Assembly (NCBI GenBank): GCA_964632305.1
Contig: CAZWBR010000010.1
Location: 26,415-90,414, forward strand
Direction of reading: 5' to 3'
Length of the DNA: 64,000 nt
From: CAZWBR01 sp964632305
GTDB taxonomy: Bacteria; Bacteroidota; Bacteroidia; Bacteroidales; Prolixibacteraceae
The notes under the pieces are model-generated. The model ran no database searches, had not been told where the DNA came from, and was given only the letters and a program-made list of their open reading frames with translations. Position numbers and translations under genes: made by a program. How positions within the stretch are numbered: the stretch's first letter is position 1; each line of letters begins with the position of its first letter. Positions 6,582 to 14,355 of the stretch are shown piece by piece.

Positions 6582-8189
6582 CTACTTCATATTGGCGAAG
6601 AAATCGTTGCCTTTGTCGTCAACGATGATAAAGGCCGGGAAGTTTTCGACATAGATCTTGCGAACGGCTTCCATGCCCAGTTCTTCGAAATCGACCACTT
6701 CGACCGATTTGATGCTGTTCTTGGCCAGGATGGCGGCAGGTCCGCCGATCGATCCAAGATAGAAGCCGCCATGTTTCTTGCAGGCGTCGGTCACCTGTTG
6801 TGAACGGTTACCTTTGGCCAGCATGATCAGCGATCCGCCCAGGCTCTGGAACAGGTCGACATAACCGTCCATACGTCCTGCCGTAGTGGGGCCGAAGCTT
6901 CCCGATGGCATTCCTTTCGGGGTCTTGGCCGGACCGGCATAATAGACCGGGTGTTTCTTGAAATAGTCGGGCATCGGTTGACCTTCGTCGATCATCTTCT
7001 TGATCTGCGCGTGGGCGATATCGCGGGCCACGATCAATGTTCCCTTCAGGTTCAGACGGGTCTTAACCGGGTATTTGGAAAGCTCTTTCAATACTTCCTC
7101 CATTGGTTGGTCGAGGTCGATATCGACAGAGGGTTGCATGTGCGGAGCTACTTTAGGCAGGAATTTTTCAGGATTACGTTCCAGTTCTTCAAGGAAGATA
7201 CCGTCCTCGGTGATCTTAGCCTTGATATTGCGGTCGGCCGAGCAGCTTACTCCCAATCCAACCGGACAGGAGGCTGCGTGACGGGGCAAACGGATCACAC
7301 GAACATCGTGGACAAAATATTTACCACCAAACTGTGCGCCAATGCTGCTCTCCTGGCAAATTTTCAATACTTTCTCTTCCCATTCGAGATCGCGGAAAGC
7401 CTGGCCCCCTTCGTTGCCTTCGGTTGGAAGATGGTCGAAATAACCGGCGGATGCTTTCTTTACAGTAGCCAGGGTCGCTTCTGCCGATGTGCCTCCAATT
7501 ACCAGGGCGAGGTGGTAGGGAGGGCAAGCTGAAGTACCCAGATCTTTGATCTTTTCCTTGATGAACTTGGTCAGGCTCTCTTCGTTCAGCAATGATTTGG
7601 TCTGCTGATAGAGGAAAGTCTTGTTGCCTGAACCGCCCCCCTTGGTCACAAAGAGAAATTCGTAGCTGTTGCCTTCGACGGCATAAAGATCGATCTGTGC
7701 CGGAAGGTTGTTGCCGGTATTTTTCTCGTCGAACATCGTGAAAGGGACCACTTGCGAATAACGAAGGTTGCGGTCGCGGTATGTTTCGTAAATTCCTTTC
7801 GAGAGGTATTTGGCATCGTCGCCGCCGGTCCACACGTTCTCGCCTTTCTTGCCGATCACGATAGCGGTACCGGTGTCCTGGCAGGTGGGTAGCTCACCTT
7901 CGGCTGCGACAACCTGGTTCAGTAACATGGTATGGGCAACAAAAATATCGTTGTCGCTGGCTTCAGGGTCTTTCAGTATGTTGGCCAGTTTTTCGAGATG
8001 GGCGGCACGCAGGTAAAACGATACGTCGGCGAAACCTTCGCGGGCCAATAATTCGAGACCTTCGGGAGCCACTTTTAAGATCTTCCGTCCTTCGACTTCT
8101 ACTGTCGATACATAATCTTTGGTTAAAAGCCGGTACTTGGTAGTATCCTTTTTAATCGGAAACGGCTTTTGGTAAGAAAACTCTGACAT
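6582..8189 (-). CDS. Class I (4Fe-4S) fumarate hydratase
   Basis: Interconverts fumarate and malate in the cytoplasm. The 535-residue length and two-part layout fit the single-chain FumA/FumB type: an N-terminal fumerase domain to about residue 330 (with LPTCQDTGTAIVIGKKG and GGGSGNKT, which in this family surround one cluster cysteine and the substrate site) and a C-terminal fumerase_C domain from about 350 (YYAGPAKTPKGMPSGSFGPT, a strongly conserved family motif, and the swivelling segment ending MEAVRKIYVENFPAFIIVDD). Cluster cysteines in AASCPVGLGVSCSADRN are also present. The gene is monocistronic, with a likely promoter at 8267-8274 and a terminator just after the stop. Confidence 0.95.
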   Translation of the reverse strand: MSEFSYQKPFPIKKDTTKYRLLTKDYVSTVEVEGRKILKVAPEGLELLAREGFADVSFYLRAAHLEKLANILKDPEASDNDIFVAHTMLLNQVVAAEGELPTCQDTGTAIVIGKKGENVWTGGDDAKYLSKGIYETYRDRNLRYSQVVPFTMFDEKNTGNNLPAQIDLYAVEGNSYEFLFVTKGGGSGNKTFLYQQTKSLLNEESLTKFIKEKIKDLGTSACPPYHLALVIGGTSAEATLATVKKASAGYFDHLPTEGNEGGQAFRDLEWEEKVLKICQESSIGAQFGGKYFVHDVRVIRLPRHAASCPVGLGVSCSADRNIKAKITEDGIFLEELERNPEKFLPKVAPHMQPSVDIDLDQPMEEVLKELSKYPVKTRLNLKGTLIVARDIAHAQIKKMIDEGQPMPDYFKKHPVYYAGPAKTPKGMPSGSFGPTTAGRMDGYVDLFQSLGGSLIMLAKGNRSQQVTDACKKHGGFYLGSIGGPAAILAKNSIKSVEVVDFEELGMEAVRKIYVENFPAFIIVDDKGNDFFANMK

Positions 8190-8618
8190 GTCTGATATAG
8201 TTTATTGATTACTAATATGATTGATTTTTCTTATAAAGAATTCAGAATGAACTTTTTTACAGCGTTCAAAGATAGCGATTGTCGGGGAAAAAGCCTTCAT
8301 TTTTCCCGGTAAGGAGATCTAATTTTGAATCGATATACGTAAATAGCCATCGGAATGATTAAATCCTTAATCCTGCGAATCCTCAGAATCCTTATCTGAT
8401 CTTTTTACGATGCACGAATCATTCCGTTGTCTAATCGTTTTGTTTTGGATTTCGGGGGTAATGTTCACATTTTAAGTCAGACCGAGGAACCTTACGCCAC
8501 CCCATTTATTTACGTAATAACGGAAAAATCGTCAATCGCGAATCGTTAATCGTCAATCTTCCCCCCCTTTGTCCCTTCTCCCTTTCGTTGCCTTAGCTTG
8601 AGCCTGCCGAAGGCCTCC
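8190..8618. other. Intergenic region without a gene
   Basis: It holds the likely fumarase promoter (8267-8274), a low-complexity ATCGTCA/ATCGCGA/ATCGTTA array (8528-8560), a C-run, and a sequence GAGCCTGCCGAAGG near 8600 like dispersed intergenic repeats of other genomes. No ORF with protein-like composition was found. Confidence 0.6.
8267..8274 (-). promoter_or_regulatory. Bacteroidota -7 box for fumarase
   Basis: TATCTTTG on the minus strand fits TAnnTTTG exactly. It is 77 bases upstream of the ATG. No clear -33 TTTG is at the expected spacing. Confidence 0.5.
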
Positions 8619-9149
8619 CTACTCCTCCACCAGCTTCGACAACGGGATACGGTCGGTTTCCTCAAACTTCTGCTCGGTAAACTTCGCGATAAACTCACGA
8701 TTGACCATGAAGAGTTTACTGTTGAGGGTATCCTGCGGGTAGGTATTCTCGTGGTTAAAATCATCCGGGTCGTAGTCGGTAAAGTTCAGCTCGCAGTGCG
8801 AGAGCTCCCATTCCGTTCCTTCACTGTTCATATAGAGCAAGGGAAGTCCGTGGGTGCGACAGATGATAGGCCGGGAAGGGTAGATGGTACAACTGTGGTT
8901 TTTCAGAAAGCGGCAATCCTCTTCGTTTTTAGGTTCTGGAAACTGTTGTGGATCGAGTCGCCGGTTCAGTTCTTCTTTAATCGCATAAAACTCAACGGGA
9001 AATACCGAGATGGCCATGCAGCAAAGATCACATCCGTTTTTGCAGTTAAGGTGATCTTTGTGTATTAGTTCGAGTTCTTCGCGTAAAGCATCAATGGTAT
9101 TTCTTAAATGATGATACCCCGAAAAAAGAATTTTGTCCGTTGTTTCCAT
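8619..9149 (-). CDS. YkgJ-type zinc/iron-chelating cysteine-cluster protein
   Basis: A 176-residue cytoplasmic protein with the cysteine pattern CKNGCDLCCMAI near the N-terminus, then CRFLKNHSCTIYPSRPIICRTHGLP in the middle. This is the CxxxCxxCC ... C ... C ... RPxxCR arrangement of the YkgJ (CxxCxxCC) family, thought to bind Fe-S or zinc; no precise reaction is established for most members. The start at 9149 (METTDK) is preferred over 9191 because a clear -7 box lies at 9169-9176, inside the longer reading frame. It is followed on the minus strand only by the intergenic region at 8190-8618. Confidence 0.82.
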   Translation of the reverse strand: METTDKILFSGYHHLRNTIDALREELELIHKDHLNCKNGCDLCCMAISVFPVEFYAIKEELNRRLDPQQFPEPKNEEDCRFLKNHSCTIYPSRPIICRTHGLPLLYMNSEGTEWELSHCELNFTDYDPDDFNHENTYPQDTLNSKLFMVNREFIAKFTEQKFEETDRIPLSKLVEE

Positions 9150-9168
9150 ATCTCTGATCTTTATGGTG

Positions 9169-9176
9169 CAAAAATA
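9169..9176 (-). promoter_or_regulatory. Bacteroidota -7 box for the YkgJ-type gene
   Basis: TATTTTTG on the minus strand, exact to TAnnTTTG, 19 bases upstream of the ATG at 9149. It decides the start choice for that gene. Confidence 0.55.
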
Positions 9177-9223
9177 GCCAAACCTAAGCAAGCATATGAT
9201 ATGCTTCGGAATGAATTTATCAA

Positions 9224-9862
9224 CTATTTTCTGATCTGGTCCGATTCGAGGATGGTTATTCCTTTGTCGGTGGTCAGGGCGGTTTCCATCATTTTTCGGG
9301 CCACCTGCTCTGCCCGAATAGCTTTATAACGGTCGGGGATCAGGAATCCAAACAGACTCAGCATGATGCGGGCCACCTCTTCACCAAACCGTTTCTTGTC
9401 ACGCTGCCCGACCAGCAGGGAAGGGCGCATGATGATCAAAGTGTCAAAATTCATCGCTTTCAGTGCTTCCTCCGTTTTGCCTTTCACCCGGTTGTAAAAG
9501 ATGGAAGATTGGGGATCGGCTCCCATCGAGCTGACCACTACCAGGCGTTTGGCCCCGCTCTCCCTGGCTTTCCGGGCAAAGCTGACGATATATTCGAAGT
9601 CGACCTTGGCAAATGCCACCTGACTGCCGGCTTGATTCATGGTGGTGCCCAAACAGCAGAAGGCATCGTTCACCTCTCCATCCAACAGGTATTGATCGAG
9701 ACGGTCGAAATCAACCACCTGTTTCTTCATTTTGGGGTGGACCATCTTCAAAGGCCGTCGTGTCATCACCTGGATTTTAGTATATTCCTCCTGCTGAAGC
9801 AGTAGTTTTAAGAGTTCATTGCCCACCAGACCGGTTGCTCCGGCCAGAATTGCTGTTCTCAT
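9224..9862 (-). CDS. NAD(P)-binding SDR-like oxidoreductase (HTATIP2/YwnB-like)
   Basis: A 212-residue Rossmann-fold protein. The nucleotide-binding motif GATGLVG is at residues 8-14 and an atypical SDR active-site pattern follows: VVVSSMGAD (Ser) and YNRVK (Tyr-x-x-x-Lys) around residue 123. A CCLGTT segment, typical of the HTATIP2/CC3-like group, is near residue 70. Substrate is not predictable. It has no signal peptide. The gene is a single unit between the YkgJ-type gene and the divergent DUF819 gene. Confidence 0.8.
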   Translation of the reverse strand: MRTAILAGATGLVGNELLKLLLQQEEYTKIQVMTRRPLKMVHPKMKKQVVDFDRLDQYLLDGEVNDAFCCLGTTMNQAGSQVAFAKVDFEYIVSFARKARESGAKRLVVVSSMGADPQSSIFYNRVKGKTEEALKAMNFDTLIIMRPSLLVGQRDKKRFGEEVARIMLSLFGFLIPDRYKAIRAEQVARKMMETALTTDKGITILESDQIRK

Positions 9863-9975
9863 TGGATTGCCCTGTTAATGATTGCCGGTAAGATAACCAA
9901 TTGCCGCTTTATTTTGTTGGCACACATCTGTCTAATTATTGTGCTGCCGTGAAGTGGTTCCTTTGGTGAAAAGTT

Positions 9976-9983
9976 TATTTTTG
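9976..9983 (+). promoter_or_regulatory. Possible -7 box for the DUF819 gene
   Basis: TATTTTTG, exact to TAnnTTTG, ends 14 bases before the ATG at 9998, so the leader would be very short. No -33 element is evident. Confidence 0.35.
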
Positions 9984-9997
9984 TTTAAAAGATGATT

Positions 9998-11155
9998 ATG
10001 GAACTCTATAAACAGATCGCACTGATTTTATTCTATATCTTTTCGCCGTTACTGATTCTGGATCTCTGTCACCGCTTCCGTTATGTCAATAAATTGGGAG
10101 CAGTGGTAGTGGCTTATATTCTAGGTTTATTGTTAGGTAACCTCAATATTATGCCTGAAGGAAGTAACAAAATTCAGGAGACCATTTCCAGTGGGGTGAT
10201 CCCGCTGGCTATTCCAATGATGCTTTTCTCCACCAATCTGAAGACGGTGTTCCTGTTAGCCCGAAAAAGCTTTATCTCTTTACTGATTGGGGTGTTCAGT
10301 GTGACAGTGGTCATTATCCTTGGATACATTACTTTCAAGGGAGAGGGGATAACTGATTTGTGGAAAGTGGCCGGACTGCTGGTGGGGGTCTACACCGGAG
10401 GGACCCCTAATCTGGCCTCGCTGAAGCTGATCCTCGATGTCGATGATACCACCTACCTGATCACCCATTCCAGCGACCTGATCGTTGGCGGCTTCTACCT
10501 CTTCTTCCTGATCACCTTCGCACAAAAGTTGTTTGGACTCTTCCTTAAACCATATCCTGTTAAACAAATCCCCGGCGACACTTACCGCGATCTGGACGGT
10601 ACCGATCCCTATATGGGCATCCTCCGCCGGGAGCGGGTAGGGTCCTTACTTAAGGTTTTCTTCCTCTCACTGCTGATTGTAGCTGTTTCTGTAGGAATAG
10701 CACAGTTAGTCCCGGAAAACTCACAGGTGGCGGTGATCATGCTGCTGATCACCACGCTGGCATTGGGGGCAGCATTTATCCCACAGGTTAACCGGATCGA
10801 GAAATCATTCGAGCTGGGGATGTATCTGGTGTTGATCTTTAGTGTGGTGGTGGCTTCGATGGTCAATATTCCCAATCTGATCAACGGTGCGCCGACTATT
10901 CTCTTTTATGTGGTAATGGTAATTACAGGCTCCTTGCTGTTACAAGTGCTTCTGTCGAAGATTTTCAAAATAGATACTGATACCGTGATTATCACTTCAA
11001 CGGCCCTGGTCTGCAGCCCACCCTTTGTTCCGGTAGTGGCAGGGGCGCTCCGTAACCGCGAGATCGTAGTGCCGGGCATCACCATCGGCATTGTCGGTTA
11101 TGCGATTGGTAATTACCTTGGGTTTGTACTGGCTGAGGTGCTGAAGGGGTGGTAG
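9998..11155 (+). CDS. DUF819 family integral membrane protein (YjcL-like)
   Basis: A hydrophobic protein of about 385 residues with roughly ten membrane helices. The signature GVYTGGTPNLASL near residue 125 and a similar repeat-like segment later (TALVCSPPFVPVVAGALRNR) are typical of the DUF819 family, distantly related to carboxylate/amino-acid type secondary transporters. No substrate is known. There are two closely spaced in-frame ATGs (9992 and 9998); the second is chosen. It faces away from the SDR gene and is followed by a TATCAAG repeat element. Confidence 0.8.
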   Translation: MELYKQIALILFYIFSPLLILDLCHRFRYVNKLGAVVVAYILGLLLGNLNIMPEGSNKIQETISSGVIPLAIPMMLFSTNLKTVFLLARKSFISLLIGVFSVTVVIILGYITFKGEGITDLWKVAGLLVGVYTGGTPNLASLKLILDVDDTTYLITHSSDLIVGGFYLFFLITFAQKLFGLFLKPYPVKQIPGDTYRDLDGTDPYMGILRRERVGSLLKVFFLSLLIVAVSVGIAQLVPENSQVAVIMLLITTLALGAAFIPQVNRIEKSFELGMYLVLIFSVVVASMVNIPNLINGAPTILFYVVMVITGSLLLQVLLSKIFKIDTDTVIITSTALVCSPPFVPVVAGALRNREIVVPGITIGIVGYAIGNYLGFVLAEVLKGW

Positions 11156-11159
11156 ATGA

Positions 11160-11311
11160 TAAAAGTATCAAGATATAAGTATCAAGTATCAAGACACAAG
11201 TATCAAGACACAAGTATCAAGACATGAGTATTAAGACACAAGTATCAAGACATGAGTATTAAGAATTAAGTGATAAGGGAGTCTTGATACCTGATACTTG
11301 CGACTTGATAC
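11160..11311. repeat. ORF-less TATCAAG repeat element with inverted ends
   Basis: About 120 bases of direct AAGTATCAAGACACA/ATGAGTATTAAGA units are followed by a segment in opposite orientation (from 11282: TCTTGATACCTGATACTTG then ACTTGATAC). Both ends match the two ends of the S23-bearing element at 19428-19870 in the same relative order: the right end agrees at 28 of 30 positions. It therefore looks like a short internal-deletion relative of that element. It sits between two genes and touches neither. Confidence 0.7.
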
Positions 11312-11318
11312 TAATGTA

Positions 11319-12692
11319 CTAGAAAATATAATTCAATCCAATATAGACCCCCGAATTACCGTCCCGTTTGTCCAGTGCAATACCGTAGTCAAGGGCAAGG
11401 ATAAAGTTGTAGTTCATCGCCAGACGCAGGCCGGCCCCGGTGGTGTAATGCATCTTCTCGTCGCCCGGACTGAAATAATCCGACGAGGTTTCATTTAATG
11501 AATCCTGCCAGTTGATCGAACTCAGCTTCTCTTTAAAGTCGATCTTGCGGGTCACGCGGCCAAAGTCGAGGAAGCCGTTCAATCCGCAGTAAAAGTTTTG
11601 CCGCATAAAGTTCAGCCGGTAGAATTTCCAGCGCAGCTCCAGGTTCCCGTAAACCATACCGTCGCCCACGACCCTGTTGCGCAACGCTCCCCTCAAGTTT
11701 CTCGATCCGCCCAGGCCTGTCGTGGATGAGCCGGTCATCACCGAGGTAAGGATTTGTGGCTGATAATAAAACGGGACACGGCCCCCCAGCGTTTCCTGCC
11801 ATCCTACCCGGTAGGCGAACGAGAGATCGCGCTTAATCAGCGTGAAATACTGGCGATGGGTAATCGAAAACCTGGAGAACCCGCTCTCGGCCCCTAAAAA
11901 TTCAGGGGCAAAAGCCACTACTGCTTCGGTCCACATTCCCTTCATCGGATTAGGACGGTTATCGCGGGTATCATAGACCAGACCGGTCTTTAATTCCGGT
12001 ACGAAGCCTCCATCTGCCTCTTCCGGGGTGATCAGCCCCCATTGCTGGTAACGTTCGTATAATCCCGGCTGCTCTTCCACTTGCGGCAGTTTATCTTCGT
12101 CATCCTTTCCTTTGTTTAATTTGTCAATGTTGACCGAGGCCAGATCATAGTTTAACAGGTTGATCCCCGCCAGCCAGTTGAATGGCGAATCGCCGATTTT
12201 CCCTTGCAGATCGGTCTTGAACCTGAAATTGTTCTGCTGAAACTTATAAAACATACGGGTGCGGTATCCGGCCGATTGGTCGTCCTCCCACTCCTTGTTG
12301 TAAACCGACTCGTAGCCGTTGAACCCGTAGAAATCATAGGCCCGTTCCGGCAGGTAGGAGATGTCGGTGGAGATCCTGATCCCGCGAATCAGCTGATCGG
12401 AGTCATAATAGAACCGGTACACCCCGCTTCCTTTGGTATAACGCGAGATCTCGAGATAAAGCGAGTGATCATAAGAGGGAAACCGGCTGCCATCGCCGTA
12501 ATAATAGAAATTAGCCGCGGCACCGTACTGAAATCCCACATCGGTCGAATAAGAGAAGGCCGGTATGGCCCCGAAGTTCCACCCCTTTTTGATGGTGTCG
12601 GCCCCTGCATCGGCCTTGTTCTTCCCGAATGGAAAGGCTTTCGAGATCAGTGGAAACAGTAGTATGGTGATAAGCAATAATTTGGTTTTCAT
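11319..12692 (-). CDS. Omp85/BamA-type outer-membrane barrel protein without POTRA domains
   Basis: A 457-residue exported protein. A signal peptide is clear (MKTKLLLITILLFPLISKAF); the mature protein enters beta-barrel strands after about 40 residues, so there is no room for POTRA domains. Omp85 hallmarks are in the C-terminal half: TRDNRPNPMKGMW, GGSRNLRGALRNR (the LRGxxxxR element of loop 6) and a final strand ending in Phe (YIGLNYIF). Such short Omp85 proteins occur in Bacteroidota and their cargo is unknown; BamA, TamA and patatin-linked forms are longer. Two in-frame ATGs are 6 bases apart; the inner one gives the better signal peptide. It is monocistronic. Confidence 0.8.
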   Translation of the reverse strand: MKTKLLLITILLFPLISKAFPFGKNKADAGADTIKKGWNFGAIPAFSYSTDVGFQYGAAANFYYYGDGSRFPSYDHSLYLEISRYTKGSGVYRFYYDSDQLIRGIRISTDISYLPERAYDFYGFNGYESVYNKEWEDDQSAGYRTRMFYKFQQNNFRFKTDLQGKIGDSPFNWLAGINLLNYDLASVNIDKLNKGKDDEDKLPQVEEQPGLYERYQQWGLITPEEADGGFVPELKTGLVYDTRDNRPNPMKGMWTEAVVAFAPEFLGAESGFSRFSITHRQYFTLIKRDLSFAYRVGWQETLGGRVPFYYQPQILTSVMTGSSTTGLGGSRNLRGALRNRVVGDGMVYGNLELRWKFYRLNFMRQNFYCGLNGFLDFGRVTRKIDFKEKLSSINWQDSLNETSSDYFSPGDEKMHYTTGAGLRLAMNYNFILALDYGIALDKRDGNSGVYIGLNYIF

Positions 12693-12868
12693 AATCATTA
12701 ATATTCCAGGGCCGAATAGAGTCTTTAGTCGTTAACGTTGTCATTCTGATAAGGCCAATGTATCACCTTTTTCTGATAAAATCTTTTTTTGGGTAAGATT
12801 CTTGGAATCCGGTTAAGGATTTAACTTTTTTAGGGCGATATTTGTTTACAGTAAAAAGAATTATTCAT

Positions 12869-13717
12869 ATGAAGTATATAGGAGCTCATGTCAGTGCCAG
12901 CGGCGGCGTCGAGAATGCCCCCGTCAATGCCAAAGAGATCGGGGCCAACGCTTTTGCCCTCTTTACTAAAAATCAGCGTCAATGGAAATCGGCCCCTTTA
13001 ACCGGCAAGAGTATTCAGTTGTTTAAAGAGCGGTGCGAAGAGTTGGGCTTTCAACCCGGGATGATCCTCCCGCACGACAGCTATCTGATTAACCTGGGGC
13101 ATCCGGAAACAGAAGGACTGGAGAAATCGCGGGAAGCCTTCCTCGATGAGATGCAGCGCTGCGAACAGTTGGGGCTGAAACTGCTGAATTTCCACCCGGG
13201 AAGCCATCTGGGCAAAATTTCCGTCACCGAGTGTCTTACCCTGATTGCCGAATCGATCAATATCGCGCTGGATAAGACCAGCGGGGTCACTGCCGTCATT
13301 GAAAACACGGCCGGTCAGGGCTCCAATGTGGGTTATATCTTTGAACAGATTGCCGAAATCATCGACCAGGTGGAGGACAAGAGCAGGGTAGGGGTCTGCA
13401 TCGATACCTGCCACACCTTTACTTCGGGGTATGATCTTAGAACAAAGGAGGAATTCGACCGCACCTTTAACAAGTTCACGGAAGTAATTGGCTGGAACTA
13501 TTTGCGCGGGATCCACCTGAACGATTCGAAGAAGGAGTTCGGTTCACGGGTCGACCGTCACGATAATCTGGGGAAAGGTTTGCTGGGCATGACCATGAAC
13601 GAAATCCTGATGAACGATCCCCGTTTCGATAACCTGCCCATCATCCTTGAGACACCCGACGAAAGCCTTTGGACCGAGGAGATCCGACTACTGCGTAGTC
13701 TGGAGCAGGCCGGATAA
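12869..13717 (+). CDS. nfo: Endonuclease IV
   Basis: AP endonuclease of base-excision repair: it cleaves 5' to abasic sites using three zinc ions. The 282 residues match the family's usual length (E. coli Nfo 285). Visible metal and catalytic motifs are GAHVSASGG at the start, NFHPGSHLG near 100, AVIENTAGQGSNVG near 135, CIDTCHTFTSGYD near 175, HLNDSKKEFGSRVDRHDNLG near 215 and PIILETPD near the end. The ATG at 12869 is used; an in-frame start at 12842 would add nine residues not found in the family. A long hairpin follows the stop. Confidence 0.95.
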   Translation: MKYIGAHVSASGGVENAPVNAKEIGANAFALFTKNQRQWKSAPLTGKSIQLFKERCEELGFQPGMILPHDSYLINLGHPETEGLEKSREAFLDEMQRCEQLGLKLLNFHPGSHLGKISVTECLTLIAESINIALDKTSGVTAVIENTAGQGSNVGYIFEQIAEIIDQVEDKSRVGVCIDTCHTFTSGYDLRTKEEFDRTFNKFTEVIGWNYLRGIHLNDSKKEFGSRVDRHDNLGKGLLGMTMNEILMNDPRFDNLPIILETPDESLWTEEIRLLRSLEQAG

Positions 13718-13746
13718 TCCCGATTACCATCGATCGCCATTTTCAT

Positions 13747-13799
13747 AATTAAATGGGTTGTCGTCATTCTCTTTCATGACTGCAACCCATTTAATCTTT
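13747..13799 (+). terminator. Terminator-like hairpin after nfo
   Basis: A perfect 13-bp stem (ATTAAATGGGTTG paired with CAACCCATTTAAT, 13748-13760 and 13783-13795) with an inner GTCAT/ATGAC extension and CTTTTATA after it. It lies 30 bases past the nfo stop. Confidence 0.6.
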
Positions 13800-13830
13800 T
13801 ATAGAAGAAGTCGCCGCTCCCGTTTTTGGA

Positions 13831-13950
13831 CTAAGAGATAAACTCTTTCTTCAACTTGTCGTGACAAATAACCTCCTTCACGAAAGCATCGAACTCTTCC
13901 GATTTGGCGGCGACACCTTTGGTGAGAGGTATCCAATGATAATTGTTGAA
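13831..13950 (-). pseudogene. Possible C-terminal gene remnant, no start codon
   Basis: Thirty-nine minus-strand codons read FNNYHWIPLTKGVAAK then SEEFDAFVKEVICHDKLKKE and FIS before TAG. The composition is protein-like (charged amphipathic helix), but the frame is closed upstream by TAA at 13951 with no start codon. It could be the tail of a lost gene or chance. I do not recognise the family. Confidence 0.25.
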
Positions 13951-13979
13951 TTAAGAATGATAACCGGATCCACATCCCG

Positions 13980-14339
13980 TTAGAAGGTAAGAACTTTATC
14001 GCTGTCGGCAACCCAATCTGCCAAGAAACCCATCGTCGATGTTTCTGCTCCTTCAAAATAGGGGTGATTTTTATAGATTCCACAGCGTGCCATACAGGTG
14101 CCGCAAACCTGAACCGGCACTCCGATAGCAATTAAATCCCGAAGCATTTGTGATAAATCCTGGTCGTAACCATGAGGTGGTTTTAAGATATCCCGTGCCA
14201 TATCTACAGCATCGTTCATCAGGAATATCCTGACCTCATGCCCCTTTTTATTCAGTGTACCGGCCAGTCGTAATCCGTTCCATGTGACATCGGTCTGGTC
14301 GTAAGGCTCGCGATTGAAAATGATCAGAATCTTTTGCAT
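13980..14339 (-). CDS. DsrE/DsrF-like family protein
   Basis: A 119-residue soluble protein with the DsrE/F-like fold pattern: ILIIFNREPYDQTDVTWNGLRLA at the start, EVRIFLMNDAVDMA in the middle, and a conserved-looking VCGTCMARCGI motif with three cysteines near residue 80. Members of the group bind or transfer sulfur. The start at 14339 is set by MQKILIIF and lies 17 bases past the stop of the cysteine desulfurase gene; the longer frame to 14384 would overlap that gene. The order NifS-type desulfurase then DsrE-like protein suggests a shared sulfur-relay task, which is inference. Confidence 0.8.
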   Translation of the reverse strand: MQKILIIFNREPYDQTDVTWNGLRLAGTLNKKGHEVRIFLMNDAVDMARDILKPPHGYDQDLSQMLRDLIAIGVPVQVCGTCMARCGIYKNHPYFEGAETSTMGFLADWVADSDKVLTF

Positions 14340-14355
14340 AATAATTGATTTAAAA

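Noticed and set aside
11160..11311. CRISPR-like direct repeats
   Set aside because: Units vary in length (7-16 bases), no unique spacers of constant size, no cas genes; the array has inverted ends matching the S23 unit instead.
13799..14131. Longer minus-strand frame overlapping the DsrE-like gene
   Set aside because: It is the wrong frame of the DsrE-like gene plus intergenic sequence; the remnant at 13831-13950 is in another frame.
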